Below, piece by piece: positions 34,411 to 45,199 of a stretch of 64,000 nt of DNA. Below the pieces are notes generated by a model that was not told the origin of the DNA, did no database searches, and saw only the letters and a program-made list of their open reading frames with translations. Every line of letters starts with the position of its first letter. Within the stretch, counting starts at the first letter, position 1. The stretch is from Vigna angularis (Eukaryota; Streptophyta; Magnoliopsida; Fabales; Fabaceae), in assembly GCF_016808095.1 (NCBI RefSeq), contig NC_068980.1:6296501-6360500 (forward strand). The letters run 5' to 3'. The translations under genes and the position numbers were made by a program.

Positions 34411-34649
34411 TGCCGCTACATGTTGGAGAGCAGAATGGTAGGACGGCTTCATGTGGAGGAAAGAACACCGATCATTGTGCCTACACGCCCCGGATCATTG
34501 TGTCTACACGCGCCGATCTTGAAGTAGAACGGGCAATTCACCGTCACCTTCCCCGTCCCAAATATCGATGGCAAGGGCTCCGCCATTGCCACAACCACAA
34601 GGTTCAGATGTGGTTTTACTTCCTGCAAAAATGGGGATGTTAACCTTTG

Positions 34650-36890
34650 TTTAAAAATAAGAGAGGGAAAGTCTGAGACTGAAATAAAAGGAAAAGACGA
34701 AAATTAGAGTAAAATTAAAAATTTAGATTATTTTAATTAAATATGAAATAGTAAAAGGTAATATTAATAATTTCATTTTATATTTTTATATTATTTATAA
34801 ATCTTTTATTGTTATAGCTACATATTGTGTTTGTAAAATTTTTATAATTAATTATATTTTTAAGTTTCTAAACTAAATCTTGGTGAAATTGGAATTGATA
34901 GCCTCCTCAAACTTTTATACATTTTTTATCTTTAAGTTTAAAAAATAATAGATGTACTCATTTTAATATAATGTGATATTAATTCTTTTTTATTAAATGA
35001 TATTTTATATCTGTTATTTAATTTGAATGGTTTTAAAGGATATAAATAATTCAAACATTTGAAACTAATTTTTTTTAACAATTAAATCAAAATGATTATA
35101 TATTTTTTTAAAATTTAATTTTAAAATATATGAAAATTTTGAAATAGAACGAATTTTTAGATGGTATAAGTTTAAAAACTAAAAATATATTTAGTTTTTT
35201 TTCTCTTGTTATTTTAGAGGTTATGTTTAATTAAAAATATTTATAATTAAATTGTATAAATTAATTATTTTATACTTTTTATAATTTAATACTATTTTTA
35301 TTTTAATGATTCTCATAATATATTTTTATTTTTCATTATGGTAAAAAGTTGATGTATATATGTGTTACTAGTAATTATAATGAAAAATATACCTTTTAAT
35401 AAAATATAAGATAAGAATATTTATTTATTATACATGAGATGTCAATAAGTAAGGATGGTTGTAAATTTTATTATTCCATCTAAAATCCAAAATAAAAGTT
35501 AATGGATTTGTCCTCCACCTAAATACACCTTTCTACTAATTCATATATAAAACGTGATGTTTTTAATTATTCAATAATTAAAAGAATATATATTTTTTAT
35601 CCAATATTAAAATGGAGAAATAAATTATAATTATATAATATTAATTGAGATGATGTCAATCTGACTCACTACAAGTTCGGGTCATGTTAGATTTAAAAAA
35701 AAATGTAATTTTTTGACACGGGTCAATTTTCAACCCGACCTACTTAGAACTCTGTTCACTCGGGTTGAACCCGTGAGCCAGATTGACTCACCAACCCATC
35801 TAATTTAATTTATTTATTTATTATTTTATGTTTCAATATATATTAATTAACATTTTTTATTGTATTGTAGATGAGGATAAAGAAGATGTTTCGAGAGAGA
35901 AAAATATTATGGATTTATCCATCTAAGACTCTAATCTTATAAACGGATAAATGACACAAAAATTATTAGAAATTTATTTATTCGCTTTTTGTGTTTGTTT
36001 TTGGATTTCATTTAGATTGTATGGTACGTTTTTTGTTTTTGAATAATGAATAATTTTAGAGTAAAATTTATTTACATTTGAATTACAAGAAAAAATGTAA
36101 TTTTTTGAATTTAAAAAAAAAAACTTGTAATTAAATGAGTTGACCCATTTAACCCACTAATCTGTGGTGGCCAGATTGAAATTGAAATTTTTCGACTTAC
36201 TAATAAATGAGCTAGGTTAGATTGGTTCACTAAGTGACCAACCCATACTAGATCGAACCAGCCGGACTGAATTACCCATTTTGATTTTGACAACACTAAT
36301 TTAGACTTATAATTATATAAATATTAATTAAGAGTGTAACTCTCTTTTAACCAATGCATAAAAACATGAAAAAAAAATGTAACTTTTTTTTAACTTGCAA
36401 TCTCGTGAAGAAAGTGTTAAATTTTATATATAATTACTTATCTATGTTAAAACAATTAAATAGTTAATATTAAAATATTAAATAAAATATAATTAACTTA
36501 TTTACATTTTTATAATTTATTTTAACTTGAATATTTCTTTATAGTTTTTATTATTCTTCCCTTAAAATGACATAACTAATGGAAATAAACCATTTGGATT
36601 ATGTTTTCCTTCTTTTCAATGAGTTGAACACAAATATTTTTTACCTAAACTTATAGCCTTTAATTTGAAGCATAAAATGAATGTAAATGTTTAAAAAAAA
36701 AAAGTAATTGGAATTAGGATTAGGTTAGCATATGGTTGACAATGATTTAAAGAAGGGTAGATTCTTAATACAAGAGAGAGAGGTTAAAGGGTGATAGAAA
36801 TTATTTCTGTGTGATATTGTATCTTTTAACATAAATCGTAATTTCAAATTGTTAACATGAGAAACTGGTTTGGTTGAGATGTTAAAGGGG
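34650..36890. other. AT-rich intergenic, possible hAT-like MITE at about 35650-36295
   Basis: No gene. Within 35650-36295 are many CGGGTC, AACCCA and GACTCACCAACCC motifs, ending TTTTGACAACACTAA. Repeats with such TAGTGTTGTCAAAA ends are often non-autonomous hAT elements. The left end is unclear and I found no target duplication. Confidence 0.35.
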
Positions 36891-37006
36891 AAGACTTGGA
36901 TCTTCTGCACAAAAGTACGCGGTGGGTTCGCATTACTTGCTGTTTTCAACTTTTAGCTCAAATCATCTGCATAATATTATATAAAGTTCATGGTGTATTT
37001 GTTAAG

Positions 37007-37951
37007 ATGATGGCTAATAGTCGCGAACTCGTGCCTCTCTACAGTACACTTCTCGACGCTTGCTCTTCAGCGAAGCACTTGAAGAATCTAAAACAAATTC
37101 ATGCGATGACCATCAAATTAGGCATTTCAAGCAATGACTTCATTAGAAGCAAGCTTGTGTCTTCCTACGCTTGTTGTGCTCAATTGCACGAAGCCAATAT
37201 CATCTTCTCCTTCACCATTCGCCAACCCACTTTTCTTTTCAACTCTCTCATCAGAGCACATTCATCTCTCGGCTTTTTCGCTCGATCCCTTTCCATCTTT
37301 CACGACATGGTGCTTGCTCACAAGCCCTTTGATCGTCACACGTTACCTGTGGTGCTGAAATCTTGCGCTGGTTTATCGGCTTTGCGGCTTGGGCAACAGG
37401 TCCATGGGGCTGTTTTGATTAATGGGTTTGGCTTGGACTTGGCAAATTCTAATGCTTTGGTAAACATGTATGCCAAGTGCGGGGATTTGGTTAGTGCGCG
37501 CAAGGTGTTTGATAGAATGTGGCAAAGGAACGAGATTACGTTTTCAACCATGATGAAGGGTTATGGAATGCATGGGAAGTGTGAGGAGGTGTTCGAACTG
37601 TTTGATAAATTGGTGGACGCAGGGGAGAGGCCTGATGGTGTGACTTTTACTACGGTTTTGAGTGCGTGTAGTCATGGTGGGTTAATAGACAAGGGGAGAG
37701 AATATTTTGAGATGATGGAGGTAAGGTTTGGAATGAAACCTGAGCTGCACCATTATACGTGCATGGTGGATATGTTGGGGAGGGTTGGTCAGGTTGAGGA
37801 AGCAGAGAAGTTAATTTGGAGAATGGAGGTTAAGCCTGATCAGGTTTTGTGGCGTGCCTTGCTGGCAGCTTGTAAAACTCATGGGAAGGTTGAGGTGGCT
37901 GAGAGAGTAGCAGAGAGGGTTTATGGAAAGGAACTTAGTATTGCATCTTAA
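37007..37951 (+). CDS. Pentatricopeptide repeat protein, PLS class, short
   Basis: An uninterrupted frame of 314 residues. PLS-type repeats are seen through motifs such as ALVNMYAKCGDLVSARKVFD, TTVLSACSHGGLIDKG, YTCMVDMLGRVGQVEEAEKL and LWRALLAACKTHGKVEVAE. The frame extends upstream to 36896, but the paralogous pseudogene conserves the sequence best from MMAN, so I chose 37007. It ends soon after the start of an E-like region. Most relatives continue with full E, E+ or DYW domains, so the C-terminus seems shortened or the gene is degenerate. PLS PPR proteins usually act in RNA editing in plastids or mitochondria. No clear transit peptide is seen. Target unknown. It converges on the next gene, with stops about 280 bp apart. 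Confidence 0.75.
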   Translation: MMANSRELVPLYSTLLDACSSAKHLKNLKQIHAMTIKLGISSNDFIRSKLVSSYACCAQLHEANIIFSFTIRQPTFLFNSLIRAHSSLGFFARSLSIFHDMVLAHKPFDRHTLPVVLKSCAGLSALRLGQQVHGAVLINGFGLDLANSNALVNMYAKCGDLVSARKVFDRMWQRNEITFSTMMKGYGMHGKCEEVFELFDKLVDAGERPDGVTFTTVLSACSHGGLIDKGREYFEMMEVRFGMKPELHHYTCMVDMLGRVGQVEEAEKLIWRMEVKPDQVLWRALLAACKTHGKVEVAERVAERVYGKELSIAS

Positions 37952-38233
37952 TTAAAAAAATTTGTACGTGGATTTTGTTCATCAGAGAATGCATGCAGCT
38001 TAAGGATAAGCATTTTCCAGTCTTGCATGGCCATACTTTAGATATTGTGTACATTCTTTCATATATATTCAATATTTTTTTATGGCCTTTAATATGAGAC
38101 GCAATAACCAGTGTCTTCCAAATTTTGTCCCAGTTTATAAACAGTTTGGACTGGTATATGTAGTTACAAAAGAGAGAGCACATTTGTATAATCGGTTACT
38201 TTCTTGAACTGAACTAATAGGTCTGTTACAAAA

Positions 38234-39778
38234 TTAATCGTCCTCGTAACATTCTTTTCCAGAGAAATCTGGAACATAGCCACATAATTGCAGCTCAAAA
38301 GACAAAAGTTTCAATGCTGCGTAAATATGATCTTTCTCTTCATGAGATTTATCTCCAGCCACAAATTTGTGAATGCTGGAGTCAATCTCAATAGAACTAA
38401 ACCCTGGTATCTTTTGTATCCCACGTTCCTTCATTCTCCTCCTAACCTTGCTCGCGCCATCCCACTTTCCAACTGCTGCATATATGTTAGAAAGAAGCAC
38501 ATAATTGGAATCTTTCCCTGGGTCCAATTCAATAAGATATTTCATGACATTTTCAGCCAACCCAATGTTCCCCTGAGTCCTACAAGCTGCGAGCAGTGAC
38601 CCCAAAACAACTTCATTTGGCCTCATGGGCATATTCTTCAAAACATTCCATGCCTCCTCTAACCTCCCAGCTCTACTATAGAGATCAACTAAACAACCAT
38701 AATGCTCGATTCTAGGCGAAATCCTACGAACTCTCCTCATATTTTCAAAGATTTTGAGTCCCTCGTTAATTAAGCCTGCATGACTACACGCCGTTAGAGC
38801 ACCTGTGTAGCTGACTCCGTCTGGTTTGAACCCTTCCTCCTGCATTGAATTGAAGTGATTCAGAGCCTCGTCCGCAAAACCATTAACTGCAAAACCCACA
38901 ATGATTGAGTTCCACGTCACTAAAGTTCTATTGGGCATTCTATCAAACACCTGACGAGCTAACTCTATGCATCCACATCGAGAATACATGTCTATCAAAG
39001 AGTTGGAAACTCTAACATTGTTCCTGAAAGCTTGTGTCATCACAAGTCGGTGCACCCACAAGCCAAGACCGAGTGTGCCCAAGTTCGCACACGCCGCAAT
39101 AACAGCAATAATAGTCACATAATCATATTCCACCCCAGCTAGCTGCATTTCTCGAAAGCACTCCAGAGCTTCCTCGTGAAAATCCTTCTTCACAAAACCA
39201 CCAATTAGGGCAGTCCAAGAGACAGCATTCTTCACAGGCAATTGATCAAACAATTGGAGGGCATCTTCAATTCTCCCATTCCTCATATACCCATTAATCA
39301 TCGTGTTCCAAGACACCAAATTTCTGACACCCATTTGATTGAATGCCAACCTTGCAAAATCTACACGATCACATTTACCGTACATGTCAATCAGCGCAGT
39401 CCCAACCATGACATCGTTCACGTGCAAGCCCAATTTGCACGCATGTGCATGTACGGCAGTTCCAAAGGAAATACTACTCTGCGAAGGATGATGAGCGCAA
39501 ACAGAGAGGAGTGTGATGAGAGTGATATGATTAGGTTCAATGTTAGCTTCTCTCATTCGCACAAACTCGGAGGCAGCTTTAACGAAATGTCCACCTTTGC
39601 AATACTGAGCTATGGAAGATGTCCATGCTACAATGGGGTCAGCGTATTTTGTAGTGTGTTTTAGGGACAGGCTTTGATTGGTGTTGAAGTGTGTTTGATT
39701 TGGAACTGAAATTGGTGAAGATGGTTTTGGAGGGTGGGGAAGCTGAGTTGGCTTAATCGCGCACGCAGGAAGGATCAT
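38234..39778 (-). CDS. CLB19: CLB19-like PPR RNA-editing factor (PLS-E class)
   Basis: A single exon of 514 residues. The first 45 residues are rich in P, S and T, as in a plastid transit peptide. PPR repeats follow, for example VGTALIDMYGKCDRVDFARL, NTMINGYMRNGRIEDALQLF, ALIGGFVKKDFHEEALECF and NSLIDMYSRCGCIELARQVF. The C-terminus has the E/E+ region (SNYVLLSNIYAAVGKWDGAS, KIPGFSSIEID) and no DYW domain. Overall order and wording match Arabidopsis CLB19 (At1g05750), which is needed for editing of plastid rpoA and clpP transcripts. I rely on remembered similarity, so orthology should be treated as likely, not proven. Lacking DYW, it would need a partner deaminase. Intact. Confidence 0.85.
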   Translation of the reverse strand: MILPACAIKPTQLPHPPKPSSPISVPNQTHFNTNQSLSLKHTTKYADPIVAWTSSIAQYCKGGHFVKAASEFVRMREANIEPNHITLITLLSVCAHHPSQSSISFGTAVHAHACKLGLHVNDVMVGTALIDMYGKCDRVDFARLAFNQMGVRNLVSWNTMINGYMRNGRIEDALQLFDQLPVKNAVSWTALIGGFVKKDFHEEALECFREMQLAGVEYDYVTIIAVIAACANLGTLGLGLWVHRLVMTQAFRNNVRVSNSLIDMYSRCGCIELARQVFDRMPNRTLVTWNSIIVGFAVNGFADEALNHFNSMQEEGFKPDGVSYTGALTACSHAGLINEGLKIFENMRRVRRISPRIEHYGCLVDLYSRAGRLEEAWNVLKNMPMRPNEVVLGSLLAACRTQGNIGLAENVMKYLIELDPGKDSNYVLLSNIYAAVGKWDGASKVRRRMKERGIQKIPGFSSIEIDSSIHKFVAGDKSHEEKDHIYAALKLLSFELQLCGYVPDFSGKECYEDD

Positions 39779-39789
39779 TCTTCTTGAGG

Positions 39790-41630
39790 ATCATAAATTT
39801 TTTGAACAGTGCTTCTTCCAGCATATAAGTAGTAGTTTTAGCTGTTGCATAATTTCACATTTGTGTGGAATGTTAACATTTGGAGTGTCCAAGAAAACTG
39901 AGGCACATGGGTTGACTCGCCCTTTTTTGAGCTAAAAGACTGAATTCTTGTTGAGCTGCACCCACCACACTAAATAGGTAAGGTGGATTGAGTTACTCTC
40001 ATTTATTGTTGTTAAAAAGAAAGTTGTTGGATGGAGATAAGGAACTTAAAATTTGTATACAAATTACTTTTTCTATAATCTAAAATTAAATTATGCCTAA
40101 AACGTGTAGTTTTCACTGTTTTTATTTTAATTTTAGAAAGAGAATCAAGTAGTTGCACTAGAATGTTGTGTCATTACATTATTTATGTGAAGAAAACACT
40201 TTCATATAGTGTGTTGTGCATTATATTATCAAATGACAGAATACATGAAGTGGATAACAAAAATACATAATTAACAAAGCTTCAGACACGAGTGTGCATT
40301 GAAAGAGAAAATGTATCAAAAGTTTGACAAAAGAAATTACGGATACTTCCAAAGAAACAAGCTCATCCAACTTAGTATTCAAACTTAAATCACCTCTGTA
40401 GTTGCTTTTTAAAACTAAAAACATACTAAAAATGTAACATTAACGTAGATAGTCCAAAAATTTCTAAGAATTCTGAACGTTGATGGATTTGGCAAGAATC
40501 AAATGTCATCAAAGAGCAAGAGTTTAAGTATTAGTATGGCAAATGAGTAAAGCTCAAATCATTAAAGAGCAGTTGCAGTTGAGTTCCTTAAAATCAAAAA
40601 TAGTTTTATCTATCAAACAACTTTATCAATGTGATTCCACGACTGAAGGAGACTGCTGTAACATTAAAGGAGAAAATTACCAGTAGAAAAACCAGGAAAT
40701 TATCTTATCACATTAGTTAAGCAAGTTTTGATAAGAAAAACGTACGACTCTATTTTCTTGTGGCAAGTAATAGCATAACAGAGACTGGCCTCTATAATGA
40801 AGTTTATTAATTTCAAAACTTAAAAGAAGATTGCATAGCCAATGGAATAAACAAGGACTTTGAACACAAACCACAGTAAAGCAAGCCTATTATGAGGCTG
40901 AGAGAAACATGGAAGTCGTGCTAGCCAGGTAGCTAAGAGATGCATTGCAAAAGTAGCAGCTGCTAGCTACAATAAAGACAGACAAGAAAATAAGAATTCT
41001 CAAGCATAGAACCTTCTATGAATTCTTACGTTATAGTTTGTTTTCACCATATTGTACATTTTAGAATTCAAGTAATTGAAAGTCACAGTTGAAACTCAGT
41101 CTCTCCTCAGTATGAACACAACAAATTTCAAGTGACAAATCTGACAAATTCCTAGCCTTTTGTTATCTATCAAAAGGCTTCACCCCTCTTTGGATTGATA
41201 TAACATAGGGAAAGATTCAATGAGAAGAAAAGGCACAAAAGAGGCTACCAAGACTTCATGTGCCTAAAAATGTGTCACCATATTTAATTTATCAATGCAG
41301 GTGGAAAATATCATGGATAAATTGTTCTGCTAAGCATTTCAATGATAACACCTCCCATAATAAGATGGATGGGATAACAACATAGATGAATGTGACTTGT
41401 TACACAGAATCATTACTATCAAGTAGAAATTGGTGTTCTTGTATATAAGACAAAATAAAGAGAAAACATGTATAACTTATCTACATCTTCCTATGGTATT
41501 TTAATGTCCAAAAACAGAACAAAATCCAGAGACATGATTTTTGCCTCTTGGCTGAAGAAACAGACGTGGTGAATCCAAGTGAATTTGAATAAGGATACAA
41601 CAACAGGATCCATAAATTGCACTAAATATG
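39790..41630. other. Intergenic region and probable 3' UTR of the receptor kinase gene
   Basis: No coding signal. The last few hundred bases before 41639 would be the 3' untranslated region of the leftward-transcribed kinase gene. The first about 100 bp is the 5' flank of the PPR gene. Confidence 0.5.
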
Positions 41631-41638
41631 CCTAAAGA

Positions 41639-44600
41639 TCATCTTGCATCAGCAGAAGTAAAAGAGTCTGCAAACCCAGTAGGCCTGGCTGCAATACTGC
41701 TTCTGCTGTTGTCAAGACTAGAAGCATAGCTGAACTCTTTGCTTTCTGCTTCCTTCCAAATCTGCAACATCTGAGGAAGTGGTCTTGTGTAGTCGATGCC
41801 AGAGTAGCAGTCTAATTCATCATCAACTGGTTGCCATTTTTCCACTATTGCTGATAGGACATTGACTGCATGACCCATATCTGGCCTATGATGTGCTTCC
41901 CTTGCAGTGCAATGTCCAGCAAGTTCAGCTACAATAGTTATGCTGTCAAAAGTTTCTTCAGATGCTTCCACAACTGGATCAATGGCAGCCATAAGCTTCT
42001 CCTTGCTTGATTTAATTCGCCAAAACCATTCAGCCAAGTACCGGCTCTCCTCTGGTCGGCTCTCATCAAGTGCCACAAGTCCAGTCAGAAGTTCCATCAA
42101 AACCACACCGTAGCTGAACACATCAACTTTTGTGGTGATTTTCCCCATCACTGAAACACATCGATACATAGTATAAAAAGCTAGGCAGGCACATCAAACA
42201 CACTGATATGATAAAACGTCACACATTGCAATGGTATGACCAACTGTTAGATGAGTGACACAAGTACCGCATTGCTTACAAATTTGAAACATTATGACAT
42301 ATAATTAGACATCATTCCTTGTTAACTTTTACTTTTTCAAATACAGACAGAAAGAGAGACCTCTTGCACACTACTAAGATGTTTTCATCTAAGAACAATG
42401 TAACTGAATATAAATTAACATACAGAGAGGGTATAATGATTCCATTTGGCAGTTATGCTAAATTTCTACATATACATCATGGCCAGAAGAGGTGATTTTA
42501 AGCAAGTCATACCTGCATATTCAGGGGCAAGGTATCCAAATGTCCCAGCAAGCTTGGTAACTACAGACTTCTCACTGTCTGGGGCATGCTTCACCAAACC
42601 AAAATCTGAAACTTTAGCTCGGAAATCATCACCCAATAAGATATTAGAAGACTTAAGATCTCGATGAATAAAAGTCTGACGGGCAAGACTGTGAAGGTAT
42701 TCTATCCCTCTGGCAACATCTAGTGCTATTGCAAGCCTCTTTGACCAAGACAAAGGCTCCAGGTTCAAGCTTTTCCAATGAAAAAGATGCTGGCTTAGAG
42801 CTCCAAGAGACATATATTCATAAACCAAAAGTCTTTCATTGCCTTCAATGGAATACCCCAACAAGGATACCAGATGGCGGTGCCGTACCTTGGAAAGAAC
42901 AGCTATTTCTGCTTGAAACTCCTCTATTGCCTTACTGGTAATAACCCCATGCTCCATTCTCTTCACAGCTATTTTTGTCCCATCTTCAAGTTCCCCCCTG
43001 TAAACAGTCCCAAACCCTCCACGACCTAGTTCATTTTCTGAAGCAAATTCATTGGTAACCTTGCGTAGTACTTGTATAGAGATGACAAGGTTTCCATCCT
43101 CAATCATGTGAGAGTTTTGAGTTTCACCACTGATGTTACTCAGAGAACTTGTACCAGTCTTTGTAGACAAACTTCCAGTGGCGGTCGAAACTGCAATTTT
43201 AACTATGTTGTCTGGATCAGATGGATTGCGAGGGTGGACCACAATGGAACTTGGAGCATCTAAGGAGGCTTTTTTCTTCTTCCTACAACATAGCAAGAAA
43301 TAAACAACCAAAAGTGCTACAAGAGTAAACAATACAACTCCAGCCACAATTGCTGCTGTTTTGAATCTTTTCAATTCATTAGGCTTGGATTGATTTGCTC
43401 TTGAACTCTGATCTGGAATAGGTGGCTTATGAGAGGATGGAGGCTGTGATGGATCTTGTGGTGAAGGTGGGCTGTTAATAGGCATAGGACTGGGACTTCC
43501 TCCAGTTTTATTCAGAAGAAGGGGATTACCCGTGATAATAATCTTCAAATCATCATGAAAATTTGGAAATGGAGGCTCAAGATTGTTATTACTTAAATCC
43601 AACAACTCCAAAGATGTTAATTTGGTGAAATTAGTAGGAACAGAGCCGGTTATGTTGTTTCCTGAAAGCCTAATTTGACGGAGTGAATCTAACTTAGCAA
43701 GTGAGGGACTTAGTGTACCATTTAGCTTGTGTCTAGGTAGATTGATAATAGATATCTCTGAGTTGGAATTGCAGCTCAATCCAAACCATGACCCTGTGCT
43801 GCGTGTGCAAGGTTCATCACCAGACCAATCAGAAACGAGAAATGAAGGGTAATTCATCTTATCTAGAAAATCCAGCAAAATAGTAACTTGAGGGCCACAT
43901 TCAAGTCCAGGCTCATTTTGACAAAATAAATTGTAATCATAAGAAACATTGGCAGCCTTAAATTTTGGTATTGGACCCATTAGCATGTTGTTATTTAACA
44001 CAAGGATATCAAGATCCATAAGTGCCAGAGACTCTGGAATCAAGCCAACAAGTTGATTGCTATTGAGATTGAGTTCCTGCAAGGAAGTTAGATTTCCAAT
44101 ATTCTGAGGAATTGACCCAGTTAATCGGTTTCCATGTAGCCAAACCTGTCTAAGGAAAGGCATTGAAGCAATAACATCAATAGGACCACTCAACCCACCA
44201 CCTTCTTGATTATTCAACCACAAAACCTGGATTGAAGACTGTGCAAAAGTTGCAGGTATGGCACCAGACAGCTTGTTACCTGAAAGCCTCAGATTTGTGA
44301 GAGATGGCAATGTGCCGAGAAAATCCGGTAACGGTCCAACCAAGTTACATTGCACCAGAGAAAGGTTGGTTAACTGTACTGATTTTTCCAAATCCATGGG
44401 AAACAACCATCCACTACTCATATTCAGTGGATTTTCTTCCAAAGACAAGACTCTAAGGCTGCTAAGCCCAATAAAGAAATCAGATGGAATTGAATCAAAT
44501 TTATTGTAATCCAAGAAAGCAAATTCCAATTTGGATAATCCACTAAAAGAGGGCAACACCCCACTGAGGTTGTTGCGTTGGAGACCCAAATTGTAGAGTT

Positions 44601-44883
44601 CTGAGAGTTGGTTAAAGTTTTGAGGCAATGACCCTCTAAGACCAAGATTCTTTGCCTGAATCTGGTTGACTCTGTCTCCAGAACAGTACACGAAAGGCCA
44701 TAAAGGAGGACCACAGGGATCATCTCCGTCCTCCGGCCACTTCAAAAGCTCAGGATTCTCCAACCCTTTTCTGAAATCATTCAAAACTTTGACATCATTT
44801 GGGTTTGTAGCACCAAAACTCACTGTGGCTATCAGACAAAAACAAAACAAGACGAAGACTTGTTCTATCTGAACACCTTCCAT
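41639..44883 (-). CDS. TMK-family leucine-rich-repeat receptor kinase
   Basis: Two coding exons, 42513-44883 and 41639-42150, join G|TG in frame to give 960 residues. Residues 1-24 form a signal peptide. Two blocks of leucine-rich repeats (about 70-305 and 375-450) are separated by a non-repeat island with cysteines (about 308-372), the hallmark of TMK proteins. A P/S-rich linker leads to the membrane segment (about 509-532) and a basic stop (CCRKKKK). Kinase: GRGGFG at 620-625, lysine 641 in AVKRM, HRDLKSSN from 740, DFG 760-762, then PEYAVMGKITTK. All catalytic residues are present. Hence an active kinase at the plasma membrane. TMKs act in auxin-related growth and signalling. C-terminus ends GFADSFTSADAR. 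I chose the ATG at 44883 because it follows the leader-intron acceptor. Which TMK paralogue is not resolved. Confidence 0.92.
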
Positions 44884-44890
44884 GGTTAGC

Positions 44891-45081
44891 CTAGTAAAAC
44901 AGAAACAAAAAACAAAAGAGAGAATCAATATACGAACTTTCCCAGTAAAATCAGAACCCCATTATACCAGAGGCCCAAATGAGAGACACTAGCCACAAGA
45001 CTTAGAAAAATGACTAATGACAAGCTTAGAACTAGAACATGAGTGTGAATGTGAGAGTGCCTGCTTGGTAGTTACTCTTAC
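44891..45081 (-). other. Leader intron of the TMK gene (predicted)
   Basis: On the minus strand CCTATAG|GTAAGAGTAAC (donor at 45081) and TTTCTGTTTTACTAG (acceptor ending 44891) bound a 191-nt intron in the 5' untranslated region, ending eight bases before the ATG. Confidence 0.6.
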
Positions 45082-45199
45082 CTATAGGTCTGCATAAACA
45101 AAGAGTCTTTTGTTGAGAAAACGTTGAACGGATCAGGAAATTGAAGTTCCCAAAATTGAGAAAAAGACAGGAAGGAGAATGTGCCAATGTGGAATGTCT

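Noticed and set aside
42446..42667. Short plus-strand frames across the TMK gene
   Set aside because: They are antisense shadows of the receptor kinase exons.
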